Source: Thermoplasmatales archaeon UBA447
GTDB taxonomy: Archaea; Thermoplasmatota; Thermoplasmata; Thermoplasmatales; Thermoplasmataceae
DNA length: 54,372 nt
Direction of reading: 5' to 3'
Assembly (NCBI GenBank): GCA_002503205.1
Contig: DARE01000074.1
Location: forward strand, 1 to 54,372
Shown: positions 26,137 through 35,905 of the stretch, piece by piece
How the letters are laid out: every line of letters begins with the position of its first letter
Numbering within the stretch: position 1 is the stretch's first letter
The notes under the pieces: model-generated
What the model saw: the letters and a program-made list of their open reading frames with translations, nothing else
Told to the model about the DNA's origin: nothing
The model's database searches: none
Made by a program: the position numbers and the translations under genes

Positions 26137-28257
26137 ATGGTAAGGCTGGGAACACCATACCCTCAGGGTGCAACCTATGACGGTACCGGGGTTAACTTTG
26201 CAATTTATTCAGAAAATGCCACTTCTGTCGATATAGATTTGTTCAGGAGGGCTGAAGACTCAACACCCTATGAGGTAATAACGCTGAAAGAAAGGGATAA
26301 TTTTGTATGGCACGGCTTTGTCTCCGGTCTGGATCCGGGAAGCCTTTATGGCCTCAGGGTTGATGGACCATACAAACCAGAGGAGGGCTTTAGATTCAAT
26401 AAAAATAAGCTTCTCATTGATCCTTATGCACGGGCTATAACCAGCAACATATCATGGGACAACTCACTTTTCGGTTATGATCTTGAGCATCCAGAGAAAG
26501 ATCTATCATTCAGCAAGTCAGATGATGCGGGGTTCATGCCCAAATGCATAGTTGCTTCCAGAGACTATGACTGGAGGGGTGACCAGAATCCACAGCTCCC
26601 CTGGAACAGGACGATAATATACGAGACTCATGTGAAGGGAATAAGCAAGCAGAGAGAGGATATTGAGCCGGAACATCGTGGAACTTACAAGGGGCTTGCA
26701 TCCCCCAGAATGATCAGTTACCTAAAGGACCTTGGAATAACGGCAGTTGAACTTCTTCCGGTCCATCATAAGGTAGAGTCCAAGAATCTCATAGACAAAG
26801 GTCTTCATAACTACTGGGGCTATGACACAATAGGGTATTTCGCCCCTGACTCCCGTTACTCCACAATTGGGCTTCCAGGATCTCAGATCAATGAGTTCAA
26901 GGACATGGTCAGGGCACTTCATGAAAACAATATAGAAGTGATACTGGATGTTGTGTACAACCACACAGGTGAAGGGAACCACCTTGGCCCTACACTGAGC
27001 TTCAGAGGGATTGATAATTCCACCTACTACAGGCTCAGCATGGAAAACAGGCGCTTTTACAATGACTTCACCGGGACAGGGAACAGCCTGGACGCAAGGC
27101 AGCCCCAGGTGTTGCAGCTTATTATGGACAGCCTCAGGTACTGGGTCCTTGAGATGCATGTGGACGGTTTTCGCTTTGATCTTGCTGCCACTCTTGCCCG
27201 GCAGCTGCATGATGTGGATCAGCTTTCTGCATTCTTTAACATAATTCATCAGGACCCAGTTATCTCAAGGGTGAAGCTGATTGCAGAGCCCTGGGACGTT
27301 GGACCCGGAGGATATCAGGTTGGCCAGTTTCCCACACTGTGGGCTGAATGGAACGGAAAATACAGGAACAGCATGCGAAGGTATTGGAAGGAAAAGGGTG
27401 CCGACATCGGGGAATTTGCAACCAGAGTATCCGGTTCGCCTGACCTTTATGAGACCAACGGGAGAAAGCCCCATGCCAGCATAAATTACATAACTTCACA
27501 TGATGGCTTCACAATGTATGATCTTGTCTCATACTCAGAAAAGCATAACGAAGCTAATCTTGAGGGCAACAGAGACGGAATGGATGAAAATTTTTCTGAG
27601 AACTTTGGCGTTGAGGGTGACACTGATGATCCAAAGATAATGAGAGAGAGGCTCAAAAGGATGAGAAGCCTCATAATTTCTCTGCTCACATCCCAGGGGG
27701 CTCCAATGATTCTTGGTGGAGATGAGATGTGCCGTTCCCAGAAGGGTAACAACAACGCCTATTGCCAGGATAATGAGGTGAGCTGGTACAGCTGGGATCT
27801 GAAGGATTACAAGAGGGACATGCTGGAATTCACAAAGAAGATGATAGGAATCCGCCTGAAATACCATGTCCTCAGGAGGAGGAACTTCTTCCATGGAAGG
27901 ATCATGGCAGAGAACGGGTCCATCAAGGATGTTGTCTGGCTTGCCCCGGACGGGCATGAGATGACTATTGATGACTGGAGGAACAACACCAGTTCCGGTG
28001 CAATAGGTGTCCTTCTTTCAGGGCTCGGCATAGAGGATACAGGATACGATGAGAAGATACTTGAGGATGATCTGCTGCTTCTATTCAACCCAACGGATAA
28101 GGCTGTAGAATTCAGGGTTCCAACAGCATGGAAAGGGCAGGAGATACTCATAGATTCTGTTCCGGAGAACCTGAACCGTTACCCCATAGCTATGGACTGG
28201 AAAGTAATCACTCTGGAGCCGGGCTGTTCAGCAATTGTCAAGGAGAAAAAATACTAA
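26137..28257 (+). CDS. glgX: Glycogen debranching enzyme GlgX/TreX (GH13_11)
   Basis: A 706-residue isoamylase-type debranching enzyme that hydrolyses alpha-1,6 branches, freeing linear chains that TreY can use. It starts with the CBM48-like block GTPYPQGATYDGTGVNFAIYS and the barrel carries Asp348 (FRFDLAATL), Glu384 (LIAEPWD) and Asp456 (TSHDGFT). Length agrees with Sulfolobus TreX, the archaeal counterpart in treXYZ operons. The ATG at 26137 is chosen over the TTG at 26119, because the family begins right before the GTPYP block. It is on the same strand as the glgE operon but its stop overlaps that of treZ (convergent), so it sits between the synthetic and the trehalose-forming arms. Confidence 0.94.
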   Translation: MVRLGTPYPQGATYDGTGVNFAIYSENATSVDIDLFRRAEDSTPYEVITLKERDNFVWHGFVSGLDPGSLYGLRVDGPYKPEEGFRFNKNKLLIDPYARAITSNISWDNSLFGYDLEHPEKDLSFSKSDDAGFMPKCIVASRDYDWRGDQNPQLPWNRTIIYETHVKGISKQREDIEPEHRGTYKGLASPRMISYLKDLGITAVELLPVHHKVESKNLIDKGLHNYWGYDTIGYFAPDSRYSTIGLPGSQINEFKDMVRALHENNIEVILDVVYNHTGEGNHLGPTLSFRGIDNSTYYRLSMENRRFYNDFTGTGNSLDARQPQVLQLIMDSLRYWVLEMHVDGFRFDLAATLARQLHDVDQLSAFFNIIHQDPVISRVKLIAEPWDVGPGGYQVGQFPTLWAEWNGKYRNSMRRYWKEKGADIGEFATRVSGSPDLYETNGRKPHASINYITSHDGFTMYDLVSYSEKHNEANLEGNRDGMDENFSENFGVEGDTDDPKIMRERLKRMRSLIISLLTSQGAPMILGGDEMCRSQKGNNNAYCQDNEVSWYSWDLKDYKRDMLEFTKKMIGIRLKYHVLRRRNFFHGRIMAENGSIKDVVWLAPDGHEMTIDDWRNNTSSGAIGVLLSGLGIEDTGYDEKILEDDLLLLFNPTDKAVEFRVPTAWKGQEILIDSVPENLNRYPIAMDWKVITLEPGCSAIVKEKKY

Positions 28258-30029
28258 AGGTAGACAAGGACCCCTTTCTTCATGAAAACACCTTCTCCGG
28301 ATGAGATCAGGCAGCTTCCATCCATTGTGGATGGCAGATCATAAAGAATCTCCCTAACATGATCAGGGAATGGGATGTTCTCCTCAAGAAAACTGGCAGC
28401 CAGCTTGAGGCCCGTCCGGTATGAAACCATGATTGGTTTTGTTCGTTCACTAACAGCGTAATCTGATGTTCGTCCAGAAACATATCTTTTTCTGAGGCCA
28501 ATAAGTCCTCTGTAGAGGTCCAGGGATTCCTGGCCATCGCTGCTCTTTTGCTTTTCCCACCCGATTTTTGAGCTCAGGAAAGTTTCAGGATCGTTTGGAT
28601 CAGGAATATTTTGCTGCCATCCGAATGATTCGAATTCCTTTCTTCTCCCATCAAGTATTGACATTGCGATATCTCTATCATTTGTGTCAACAAAGAATAG
28701 AAATGGGTTTGTCTCTCCGTACTCCTCTCCCTGAAACAGCATGGGAGTGAATGGGCTGAGCAGCGTAAGGGCAGCTGCCTGCTTTGCCGCTTCTTTTCCT
28801 GCCAGAGTTATAAGCCTTTCTCCGAAAGCCCTGTTGCCGATCTGGTCATGATTCTGGGAGCATACTACCAGCCTTGATCTGTCTGCCTCACCAAAATTTG
28901 TCCCTCTTGTCTTCTTAAGATGCTGGGACCACCTGCCATTGTAATCAAATCCATGCTTAAGAGTTCGGAGCAGGTCTTCCGGGGCCCCGTAATCCATGTA
29001 GTACGATCTACTCTCACCGGTGAACAGTGTATGAAGAGAGTGATGAAAATCATCGTTCCACTGTGCATTTAATCCGTAGCCGCATTTATCATGCTTTTCT
29101 GTAATTTTTAGGTCATTCTGGTCTGTTTCCGCTACTGCAACTATCCTTCTCCCCAATTTTTCTGTAAGATCTGAAAAAATGCTGCCAATATCCGCCAGTA
29201 TATGCCTCGGGGATGTATCAATTATCCCATGGACTGCATCCAGCCTCAATCCATCGAAACCGTAGTCTTCAATCCAGAAACGGACATTTTCAAGTATGAA
29301 TCGTCTCACAGAATCCGAATACGGGCCATCCAGGTTGAAGCAGTTACCCCATGGTGTCCTGTGCCAGTTTGAATGGAATGGCCCGAATCTATCCAGATAA
29401 TTTCCGATAAAACCTGAATGATTGTAGACGACATCAAGAATTACTGCAATCCCTCTGCTGTGAAGATATGACACAGTATTCCACAGATTCTCAGGGCTTC
29501 CGTAACACGATGCCGGAGAATAAATATAAACGCCATCATAACCCCAGTTTCTGGTGCCGAAGAACTGAGCTACCGGCATTATCTCAACAGTATTTATTCC
29601 AAGATCAATGAGATGATCAGCAATATGACTTATACCAGAATAGTTACCAGACGGGCTTAATGTTCCAACATGGCATTCATAGATCACCATGTCCTTGAGA
29701 TCAATCCCTTTCCAATCACTGTCCAGTGACCTGAAATTATCAGTGTCTATAAACTGGCTGAGACCATTGATGCCGGATGGCATGAATCTTCCAGCAGGGT
29801 CAGGGAAAGGCCCTTCCCCATCAAGAATGAAACCGTAGAGGGAACCAGTTCTGTTTCCGCTTAGGGACACCTCCCAGAATTCTTCTCCGTCTCTTTCCAT
29901 TTTTACCTTGGTTCCGTCGATATTCAGAAATACTTCCCTGGCTGTAGGTGCCCATACTCGAAATGAGGTCTCATGATCCAGTATGGCTGGCCCGAAACTG
30001 TATCTTCTTTTCCTGCTTGTAATGCTCAT
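28254..30029 (-). CDS. treZ: Malto-oligosyltrehalose trehalohydrolase TreZ
   Basis: A 591-residue GH13_10 enzyme that cleaves trehalose from the end of malto-oligosyltrehalose. It has the N-terminal carbohydrate-binding sandwich (SFRVWAPTAREVFLNIDG), then the barrel with Asp264 (GLRLDAVHGI), Glu301 (VAETDQND) and Asp395 (CSQNHDQIGN). The NHDQIGNR version of the last motif is typical of TreZ. Its ATG overlaps the treY stop by four bases, so the two are translated together in the order treY-treZ. The TAG stop shares bases with the glgX stop on the other strand. Confidence 0.95.
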   Translation of the reverse strand: MSITSRKRRYSFGPAILDHETSFRVWAPTAREVFLNIDGTKVKMERDGEEFWEVSLSGNRTGSLYGFILDGEGPFPDPAGRFMPSGINGLSQFIDTDNFRSLDSDWKGIDLKDMVIYECHVGTLSPSGNYSGISHIADHLIDLGINTVEIMPVAQFFGTRNWGYDGVYIYSPASCYGSPENLWNTVSYLHSRGIAVILDVVYNHSGFIGNYLDRFGPFHSNWHRTPWGNCFNLDGPYSDSVRRFILENVRFWIEDYGFDGLRLDAVHGIIDTSPRHILADIGSIFSDLTEKLGRRIVAVAETDQNDLKITEKHDKCGYGLNAQWNDDFHHSLHTLFTGESRSYYMDYGAPEDLLRTLKHGFDYNGRWSQHLKKTRGTNFGEADRSRLVVCSQNHDQIGNRAFGERLITLAGKEAAKQAAALTLLSPFTPMLFQGEEYGETNPFLFFVDTNDRDIAMSILDGRRKEFESFGWQQNIPDPNDPETFLSSKIGWEKQKSSDGQESLDLYRGLIGLRKRYVSGRTSDYAVSERTKPIMVSYRTGLKLAASFLEENIPFPDHVREILYDLPSTMDGSCLISSGEGVFMKKGVLVYL

Positions 30030-32632
30030 TCCAGTGACATCTCCTCCTCAGGTTTCCCAAGTAAGATGTCCACAGGAAACCCGCCCATCAGATCCTTCAG
30101 GTAAATGATTTTTCTAGGTATGGTAACTTTCCTCCCACTGATCAGGCTCTTATATTGTCCACCGAGATTTCCAAAGTCAGTTCTCATATCATCCCAAAGC
30201 TGGCTGAAATCCATGGTTTCATCCTGAATAACTGCCCCTGTGTGTAGCGGCAAAATAACTATGATCGCATAGTCGCCGAATCTTCTGGCGTAAACTAGAG
30301 TATCATCCGCCCTGAGTCCGGAAGGGATAACCGGAACATATGAACCAAAGCGGAACAGATCTGGCATATTTTTCCTGAGGTTCAGAATTTTCTGGATCAG
30401 ATAGAGCTTGAGAAAAGGGAATACAATGTCGGCGAGTTTGGCGGTAAAATCTTCAAGGCTGTATGCATCAGGAAGAGAATCGAGTTTAATTGACAGATCT
30501 TCATGGTCAACAGGCCTCCTGTTGTCCGGATCCACGAAGCTGTAGTCCCAGCCCTCTGAACCCCTGTAAATGTCAGGGAAACCTGGAACTGTAAGCTTAA
30601 GGATCGTTTGCGCAACAGAATTCAGATATCCCGGTATTGAAATTCTCTTCTGGAATGATTCCATATCAGAGAGGAACTGTCCATTCTTTGACTCATCAAG
30701 TATGTCCGAAAGAAATGTCTCAAAATTGGATTCATATTCAAGGTCGGGCTCATACCACTCTGTTGTTCTTCCACCTTCACGAATTATTTTCCTGAGATAG
30801 TCATGTAGCCTTTTCACATATTCAGAATCACTGGAAGAGCCCGGAGGGGAACCTGCGAGGACCTGATATATGAGATACTCCTGATTCTCCACGGGGCACC
30901 TTACACCATGGTAAACCCTCAGAAAACGGGAGTTCATTCTCATCCATCTCCTTACTGAATAGTTCCAGAATTCAGGGTTATCCTGGATTGCATTAATCCT
31001 TGCCCTTAGATCCTCTCCGAACTTTGTGTCATGGGTTGAGGTAAGGTTCATGCTGTCAGGAATCTGGGACATTCTTATCTGTATGCTTTCATGAAACTCA
31101 TCTGGGGATATGTAATCAACAAAGGGATCGTTACCAACCTCATTTCTTGATATTAACGGATTATGAACATAAAAAAGCCTGTCTTCAATGGATTTTGCAT
31201 AGAAGGCAGGCTCATACTGCTGCATTCTGACCCTTGGATCCCTTTCCTTGATTGTGCCATGTTCCATTAGGTATTTCGACAGTGCATCAAAACAAGTTTC
31301 TCTGGAACCCAGGTTCATTGAGGACTTCCTTAATGCAGACCTTATTACCTCTATGTCCTTTTCCCATTGTCTCCCCTTCCTTAGGTATGTTCTGTAAACC
31401 GGCATCTGGATGATGTACTCCCTTAAGCTGCGGAAGAGAGACTTGAAAGTTATATCATGCCCATAATCTCTTCTCTTTATATCCTCATAGATCTGAGAAG
31501 TTATGTTGATGAGATCTCCATAGAGTTCCCTGTCAAGGATTCCTTCCTTTGATTCCCTGACTATTTCTTCAGAACCCCTGGCTGTACTGACAAGAGAACT
31601 GTAAATCTTATTCATTGCAATTGAACTTTCCCTGTCCGACTGGAGAGCGTTGCAAAGGAAGAGAAAATCATAGCCTGTCGTTCCTTCAATTGGCCATTTC
31701 TGGTTTATGGATTCTTTGTAAGACAGTACTTTTTCCACTATAACAATGAGATCAGGGAATCTCCTGCGCAATTCCATCAGATACTGATATGGATCATATA
31801 TTCCGTCAATGTGGTCAAGCCTGACCCCGTCAATGAGCCCCTCACTTATGAGTGAATAGAGTTTCCCAGATATGAAATGTATATTTTCAGTGTCAGAAGA
31901 GTTGATAGTAATCAGGCCATTCACGTTGAAAAAACGCCTGTAATTGACCTCATGGTTCGTGCTTCTCCAGTTTCTCAGTGTGTAATTCTGAGAATCCAGG
32001 AGTTCCATCTTCTGAATATCAGTAATATCAATCTCCTGTTCCACATCCAAAGTTTTCGATGATTTTTCTCCACTTTGGCCTACACTGCTGCCATTAAGCA
32101 TATTGTTTAGCAACTCAATAGAACCGGCTGATAGTGGAAGGCGGTGGTCGTAGTACTTTAAAGCATATCTGTCTCCCTTCCTCACAAGAGATATCTTTTC
32201 CAATTCTCTCACATAGTCGTCTGAGAGTATGGGGCAAACTATCTTCCCATTGAAAAATGGACTGTCCCAGTCTATATCAAAAAGATTTCTGTACTCAGAT
32301 AGGCGGCCTTTTTCCAGAATGTCATAAAGATACACATTCTCAGTGGAAAATGCCATGTGGTTCGGGACAAAATCCTGGATCCATCCGATTCCGTTATCCA
32401 TAAGGCTCTTGCGAAGTCTTCGGAAACCGTCCTCGCCGCCAAGCTCTTGGTTAATCACATCAGGATTTACCACATCATATCCATGAGTGCTGCCTTTCGT
32501 TGCTTTCATTATGGGGGATGCGTAAACATGGCTTATGCCGAGCCTTGAAAGATAAGGTATTGTCTTTTCGGCATCTTCGAATGTGAATTTCTCGGAAAAC
32601 TGGAATCTGTATGTCGCCGAAGGTACTTTCAA
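30026..32632 (-). CDS. treY: Malto-oligosyltrehalose synthase TreY
   Basis: An 868-residue GH13_26 enzyme that turns the reducing-end alpha-1,4 linkage of maltodextrin into the alpha,alpha-1,1 linkage of trehalose. The N-terminus SATYRFQFSEKFTFEDA and the WIQDFVPNHMAF motif are diagnostic. Asp273 (GVRLDHIDGIYDP) and Glu300 (IVIVEKVLS) are the expected nucleophile and acid; the third carboxylate is in NLTSTHDTKFGEDLRAR. Length is slightly above Sulfolobus TreY. The start is TTG with GGGA upstream, and a TATA-like GATAAATATGGG lies at about 32656-32667. It is the first gene of treYZ, divergent from the ABC exporter. Confidence 0.95.
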   Translation of the reverse strand: MKVPSATYRFQFSEKFTFEDAEKTIPYLSRLGISHVYASPIMKATKGSTHGYDVVNPDVINQELGGEDGFRRLRKSLMDNGIGWIQDFVPNHMAFSTENVYLYDILEKGRLSEYRNLFDIDWDSPFFNGKIVCPILSDDYVRELEKISLVRKGDRYALKYYDHRLPLSAGSIELLNNMLNGSSVGQSGEKSSKTLDVEQEIDITDIQKMELLDSQNYTLRNWRSTNHEVNYRRFFNVNGLITINSSDTENIHFISGKLYSLISEGLIDGVRLDHIDGIYDPYQYLMELRRRFPDLIVIVEKVLSYKESINQKWPIEGTTGYDFLFLCNALQSDRESSIAMNKIYSSLVSTARGSEEIVRESKEGILDRELYGDLINITSQIYEDIKRRDYGHDITFKSLFRSLREYIIQMPVYRTYLRKGRQWEKDIEVIRSALRKSSMNLGSRETCFDALSKYLMEHGTIKERDPRVRMQQYEPAFYAKSIEDRLFYVHNPLISRNEVGNDPFVDYISPDEFHESIQIRMSQIPDSMNLTSTHDTKFGEDLRARINAIQDNPEFWNYSVRRWMRMNSRFLRVYHGVRCPVENQEYLIYQVLAGSPPGSSSDSEYVKRLHDYLRKIIREGGRTTEWYEPDLEYESNFETFLSDILDESKNGQFLSDMESFQKRISIPGYLNSVAQTILKLTVPGFPDIYRGSEGWDYSFVDPDNRRPVDHEDLSIKLDSLPDAYSLEDFTAKLADIVFPFLKLYLIQKILNLRKNMPDLFRFGSYVPVIPSGLRADDTLVYARRFGDYAIIVILPLHTGAVIQDETMDFSQLWDDMRTDFGNLGGQYKSLISGRKVTIPRKIIYLKDLMGGFPVDILLGKPEEEMSLE

Positions 32633-32744
32633 ATTTGTCCCATCTTTAATGGTATCCCATATTTATCTCTTGGCAATAGGGTTTCCCTAAGGGATATTTT
32701 ACATACTATGGAAAACAAATTAAATTTGCACTCAATAAGGGAAA
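32633..32744. promoter_or_regulatory. Divergent promoter region, treYZ versus ABC exporter
   Basis: A 112-base spacer with TATA-like sequences on each strand: the one for treY near 32656-32669, the one for the exporter near 32696-32706. Between them lies the palindrome CCCTAAGGG (32684-32692), preceded by a direct AGGGTTTCCCT dyad, a possible shared regulatory site. Confidence 0.4.
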
Positions 32745-33698
32745 GTGTCTTCAAGCGCTGACCCGTCAATTCTTGTTGAGAACCTTGTCAAGTCTTACGA
32801 CGGCAGAAAAAATGCTGTGGATGGCCTCAGCTTCAGTGTTGACAGGGGAGAGATATATGGTCTACTTGGTAAAAACGGGGCGGGAAAGAGCACAACTATA
32901 AAGGTTCTGACAACTCTGGTCCCTCCTACCTCCGGAAGAGTTTCCATATCAGGTATAGATGTGGTAAAGAAACCGAACCTCATAAGAAAGATCATAGGGG
33001 TGGTTCAGCAGGAAGAGGCCTTTGATTTTACCACTGTTGAACAGAATTTCAAAATATACGGCATGCTATGGGAAGTGCCCAGGGAGACCGTTAAGGCAAG
33101 GACTGAGGAACTCATTGAACTTTTTAATCTTACAGAAGTTAGGAGGAAGAGGGTCTTTGAACTTTCCGGAGGACAGAAGAAAAGGCTCCAGGTTGCCAGA
33201 GAATTCATTCATGATATGGAAGTGCTCTTTCTTGATGAGCCGACTGTGGGTATGGACCCAATAATGAGGAGGTCAGTTCTGGATTTCATTTCTAACAAGG
33301 CAAAAAATGGCCTGACAATACTCTTTACCACCCAGATTCTTGAAGAGGCTGATTATATATGCAGGCGGGTGGGGATTATTGACCGTGGAAAGCTGGTGGC
33401 TGAGGGCAGCTCGGATGAACTAAAGAACAGATACGGCGCCTCAAAGAAGCTTTCAGTCAGAACTTCCAGAGATCTGAGTGAGTCAGAAATAAGTGAATTC
33501 AATGGGCTTATGAGCTCCATAGAGGACGTTGATGATTTCAGCGTTGGAAGAAACGAGATATGGGCAATGGGAAAACAGATGAACAGAGTAATGAATGAAG
33601 TCATGAGAAAGATGGCTGCCATGTCGATTGATGTGGAACAGGTGAACATGGATACACCCTCCCTTGATGATGTTTTCCTGGATGTGGTAAAAAGATGA
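32745..33698 (+). CDS. ABC exporter ATP-binding protein (DrrA/ABC-2 type)
   Basis: A 317-residue ATPase. Walker A is GKNGAGKST (42-50), the signature LSGGQ at 140-144, and Walker B VLFLDEPTVGMD at 160-171; the C-terminal about 90 residues form the extra domain typical of DrrA-like export ATPases. It pairs with the permease gene that overlaps it by four bases (ATGA). The start is GTG, with AAGGGA directly upstream. Export of a lipophilic compound or drug is the usual role in this family, but the substrate is not known here. The promoter region is shared with treYZ. Confidence 0.93.
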   Translation: MSSSADPSILVENLVKSYDGRKNAVDGLSFSVDRGEIYGLLGKNGAGKSTTIKVLTTLVPPTSGRVSISGIDVVKKPNLIRKIIGVVQQEEAFDFTTVEQNFKIYGMLWEVPRETVKARTEELIELFNLTEVRRKRVFELSGGQKKRLQVAREFIHDMEVLFLDEPTVGMDPIMRRSVLDFISNKAKNGLTILFTTQILEEADYICRRVGIIDRGKLVAEGSSDELKNRYGASKKLSVRTSRDLSESEISEFNGLMSSIEDVDDFSVGRNEIWAMGKQMNRVMNEVMRKMAAMSIDVEQVNMDTPSLDDVFLDVVKR

Positions 33699-34468
33699 GG
33701 ATACCCGCATTCATCAGGCTTACCATAAGGAATGTACGGGTTAACACAGATCCGGGCACAATGCTTTTCATGCTTGGTCTGCCGGCACTGTATCTTGTGG
33801 TTCTTGGTATAATGTTTCAGGGAATTATTCCCTCGATTGACATAAACAGTTCTTCCATTTCATATACAAAGTTCCTTGCGCCCGGAATTGTTGGAATGCA
33901 GGCATTTACAGCCGGAAACATTGGCGGCGGAATGCTCTGGTCTGACAGAAGGTGGGGGATGTTCGAACAGCTCCTGGTAGGACCTTTCAGGCGATCGGAA
34001 TACCTTTTGGGAATCATGGTTGTTTCCATAATATTCTCATTAGGAGGCAGTGCTATTATGATCGCCCTGGCAATATCCATATCCGGATCATTTGCCTTCA
34101 CCGCAGTGTCTGCAGGGTATCTTATCCTGATCCTCGTTGCAGGGACAATATTCTTCTCATGCCTTTTCCTCATAATATCAATTGTTGTAAGGACTATGCA
34201 GGCCTATAACACAATTACTATTTTTCTCTTTTTCACCCTTGATTTTGCCAGCACTGCATTCTATCCCCTGACATCAAAGACACCGCTTGCACTGAGGGCA
34301 GTCTCGGATATCAATCCCCTGAGCTATGTTGCAAACGTTGTAAGGGATGCAATGGTTTATGGGGTATCCGCACAGACAGGATATCAGACCCTGATTGTAT
34401 TGCTCCTTATGTTCGTGTTCTTCGGAATATCGCTATATCTTTACAGAAATGTGCAGACAGGCCTCTGA
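33695..34468 (+). CDS. ABC-2 type permease
   Basis: A 257-residue integral membrane protein with six predicted hydrophobic segments. Near residue 70-90 it has the ABC-2 motif GGGMLWSDRRWGMFEQLLVGPFRRSEYLL in parts, the coupling region of DrrB-like permeases, and LRAVSDINPLSYVANVVRDAM near residue 205. It completes the exporter with the preceding ATPase, from which its ATG overlaps the stop codon. No further subunit is seen downstream, where a decayed stretch begins. Confidence 0.92.
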   Translation: MRIPAFIRLTIRNVRVNTDPGTMLFMLGLPALYLVVLGIMFQGIIPSIDINSSSISYTKFLAPGIVGMQAFTAGNIGGGMLWSDRRWGMFEQLLVGPFRRSEYLLGIMVVSIIFSLGGSAIMIALAISISGSFAFTAVSAGYLILILVAGTIFFSCLFLIISIVVRTMQAYNTITIFLFFTLDFASTAFYPLTSKTPLALRAVSDINPLSYVANVVRDAMVYGVSAQTGYQTLIVLLLMFVFFGISLYLYRNVQTGL

Positions 34469-35078
34469 AATGCATTGCAAAGGATGAACGTACATTAGTG
34501 GAATCCACAACTGACAACTGGGCCAGAGATTATGCGGCATATTCAGGCGAAGGATAGAAGATCGTTGTGATGGAAGTTCCTGTGGAGGATGTAAGCACCC
34601 CCAAACTTCCAATACATGAGATGCCATATTCAAGGCTGCAACATCTCTTTAGGTGGGAAAATCCAGGAGTCATATTCAAATCATAGTCTAAACGCTATTC
34701 TGTCCAGGTTGGACTCTCTTTGGATTTTACTTCAGGGCTAATTCCAGTGCATACCTCAATGGGTGGCCTAGGTAGGAGAAATCAGAGTGAAACAGATGGC
34801 GAATAGAAAATATTGACCTTGTTATGAATAATGAAAATTTGCCGATAATCGATGTTTCATGGGGATTGTGCGGATACATATACAATGGAATGAAAAAGAA
34901 GAAGATTGGAGACCATTCCCTGTTAGGGAGAAAAAAAAGATATCCAGGTCAAATCTTGGTAGTACCTTGCAAATTAGGGAAACCAGCTTAAACTGAAGCA
35001 TGTTCCGTCAGCTAAGGTTCAGCGGATCTTGAACCTAATATTTTTATATTTTTTCAAGTATTTGGAGGGAGAAATGGA
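34469..35078. other. Gene-poor interval, possibly with decayed coding sequence
   Basis: About 610 bases lacking a supportable intact gene. From about 34484 one plus-strand frame reads protein-like text (ERTLVESTTDNWARDYAAYSGEG, a TAG, then KIVVMEVPVEDVSTPKLPIHEM) to a stop near 34686, which may be remains of a gene I cannot name. A 55-codon frame at 34824-34991 has no recognisable content. The right end has a TATA-like tatttttatatttt (about 35038-35051) for the next gene. Confidence 0.45.
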
Positions 35079-35600
35079 ATGCGGCTTCTAAAGATAGGGA
35101 TTCTCATAATTGCCGTAGGATTTCTTCTACTTGTTTCAGGTGTCACAATAAATCCTAATTTTCATAACATTTCCAGTACCACGATTACAACTGCAAGGTT
35201 CCATCAACTTACCCGCTATGACAACGGATTTTATGTAACAGAAATACCATCCAATATGACTTCACAGGCCACAGACTGGGATATAATAGTGAACCCAAAT
35301 TCTGATGGGCCCGGTAACGTATCCTGTTTAATTCCAATGAAGGATCTCTCTAACCTCAGCTACTACACACTGCATAAGTTTGGGATAAAGCCTTCAAACA
35401 ATGATTCGGCGAGTATATGGTTCAATAATGTCCCTAAAGGTTCCTATGCGTTTGTTGAAGCCCAAAACAATTCACTGGGATTGAGCATTGTTCCGGAGAT
35501 ACCACTGGACGTTGGGGGCATACTTGCGTTTGCTGGAGCAGTTCTGATCTTCTCTGGTTTTGTCATCACCATCATTGCGATTGTTGACAGGAGAAGATAG
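35079..35600 (+). CDS. Small membrane protein with two terminal helices, unknown function
   Basis: A 173-residue protein with one hydrophobic helix at each end (residues about 5-25, IGILIIAVGFLLLVSGV; and about 145-168, GGILAFAGAVLIFSGFVITIIAIV) and a 120-residue polar domain between them that should face outside. That domain has several N-x-S/T sites, as expected for archaeal surface proteins. The C-terminal DRRR stays in the cytoplasm. The ATG is supported by a GGAGGGAG ribosome-binding site seven bases upstream and a TATA box. I do not recognise a family; no neighbour explains it. Confidence 0.7.
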   Translation: MRLLKIGILIIAVGFLLLVSGVTINPNFHNISSTTITTARFHQLTRYDNGFYVTEIPSNMTSQATDWDIIVNPNSDGPGNVSCLIPMKDLSNLSYYTLHKFGIKPSNNDSASIWFNNVPKGSYAFVEAQNNSLGLSIVPEIPLDVGGILAFAGAVLIFSGFVITIIAIVDRRR

Positions 35601-35905
35601 TTTAGAAATGAGGTAGAAAACTGAAATATGACTATCTCAGGCGTTGAATTTAAAAACTGCAGAAAGGTCCGGCGTAAATTTTGTTTTTCACATAAGGAGG
35701 CGCCCATTTGAGGCCACAATGCTGAAAAACGGAGCCTCCATCTATTCTTGCCAGGACTTCTTAGGCACTGTGACCTTGGGACCAATGAGGTTTATCTGTA
35801 TCCGAAACCGCAGGAAACCGTTGAGGAATTAAAATCGAAAATGAAAGTATTTTTCGGATGGATAAGAAGGAGCTACGCATCAACGAAATGAAGGACCTAA
35901 TATGA
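35601..35905. other. Interval with possible coding remnant, 3' of tRNA-Asn
   Basis: About 305 bases. Two plus-strand frames together read like the end of a broken gene: MLKNGASIYSCQDFLGT in one frame from 35719, and LGTNEVYLYPKPQETVEELK in another, running to a stop near 35891. No intact gene and no recognisable family. Confidence 0.4.

Noticed and set aside
34824..34991. 55-codon frame
   Set aside because: No ribosome-binding site, no family resemblance, and located in a decayed interval.
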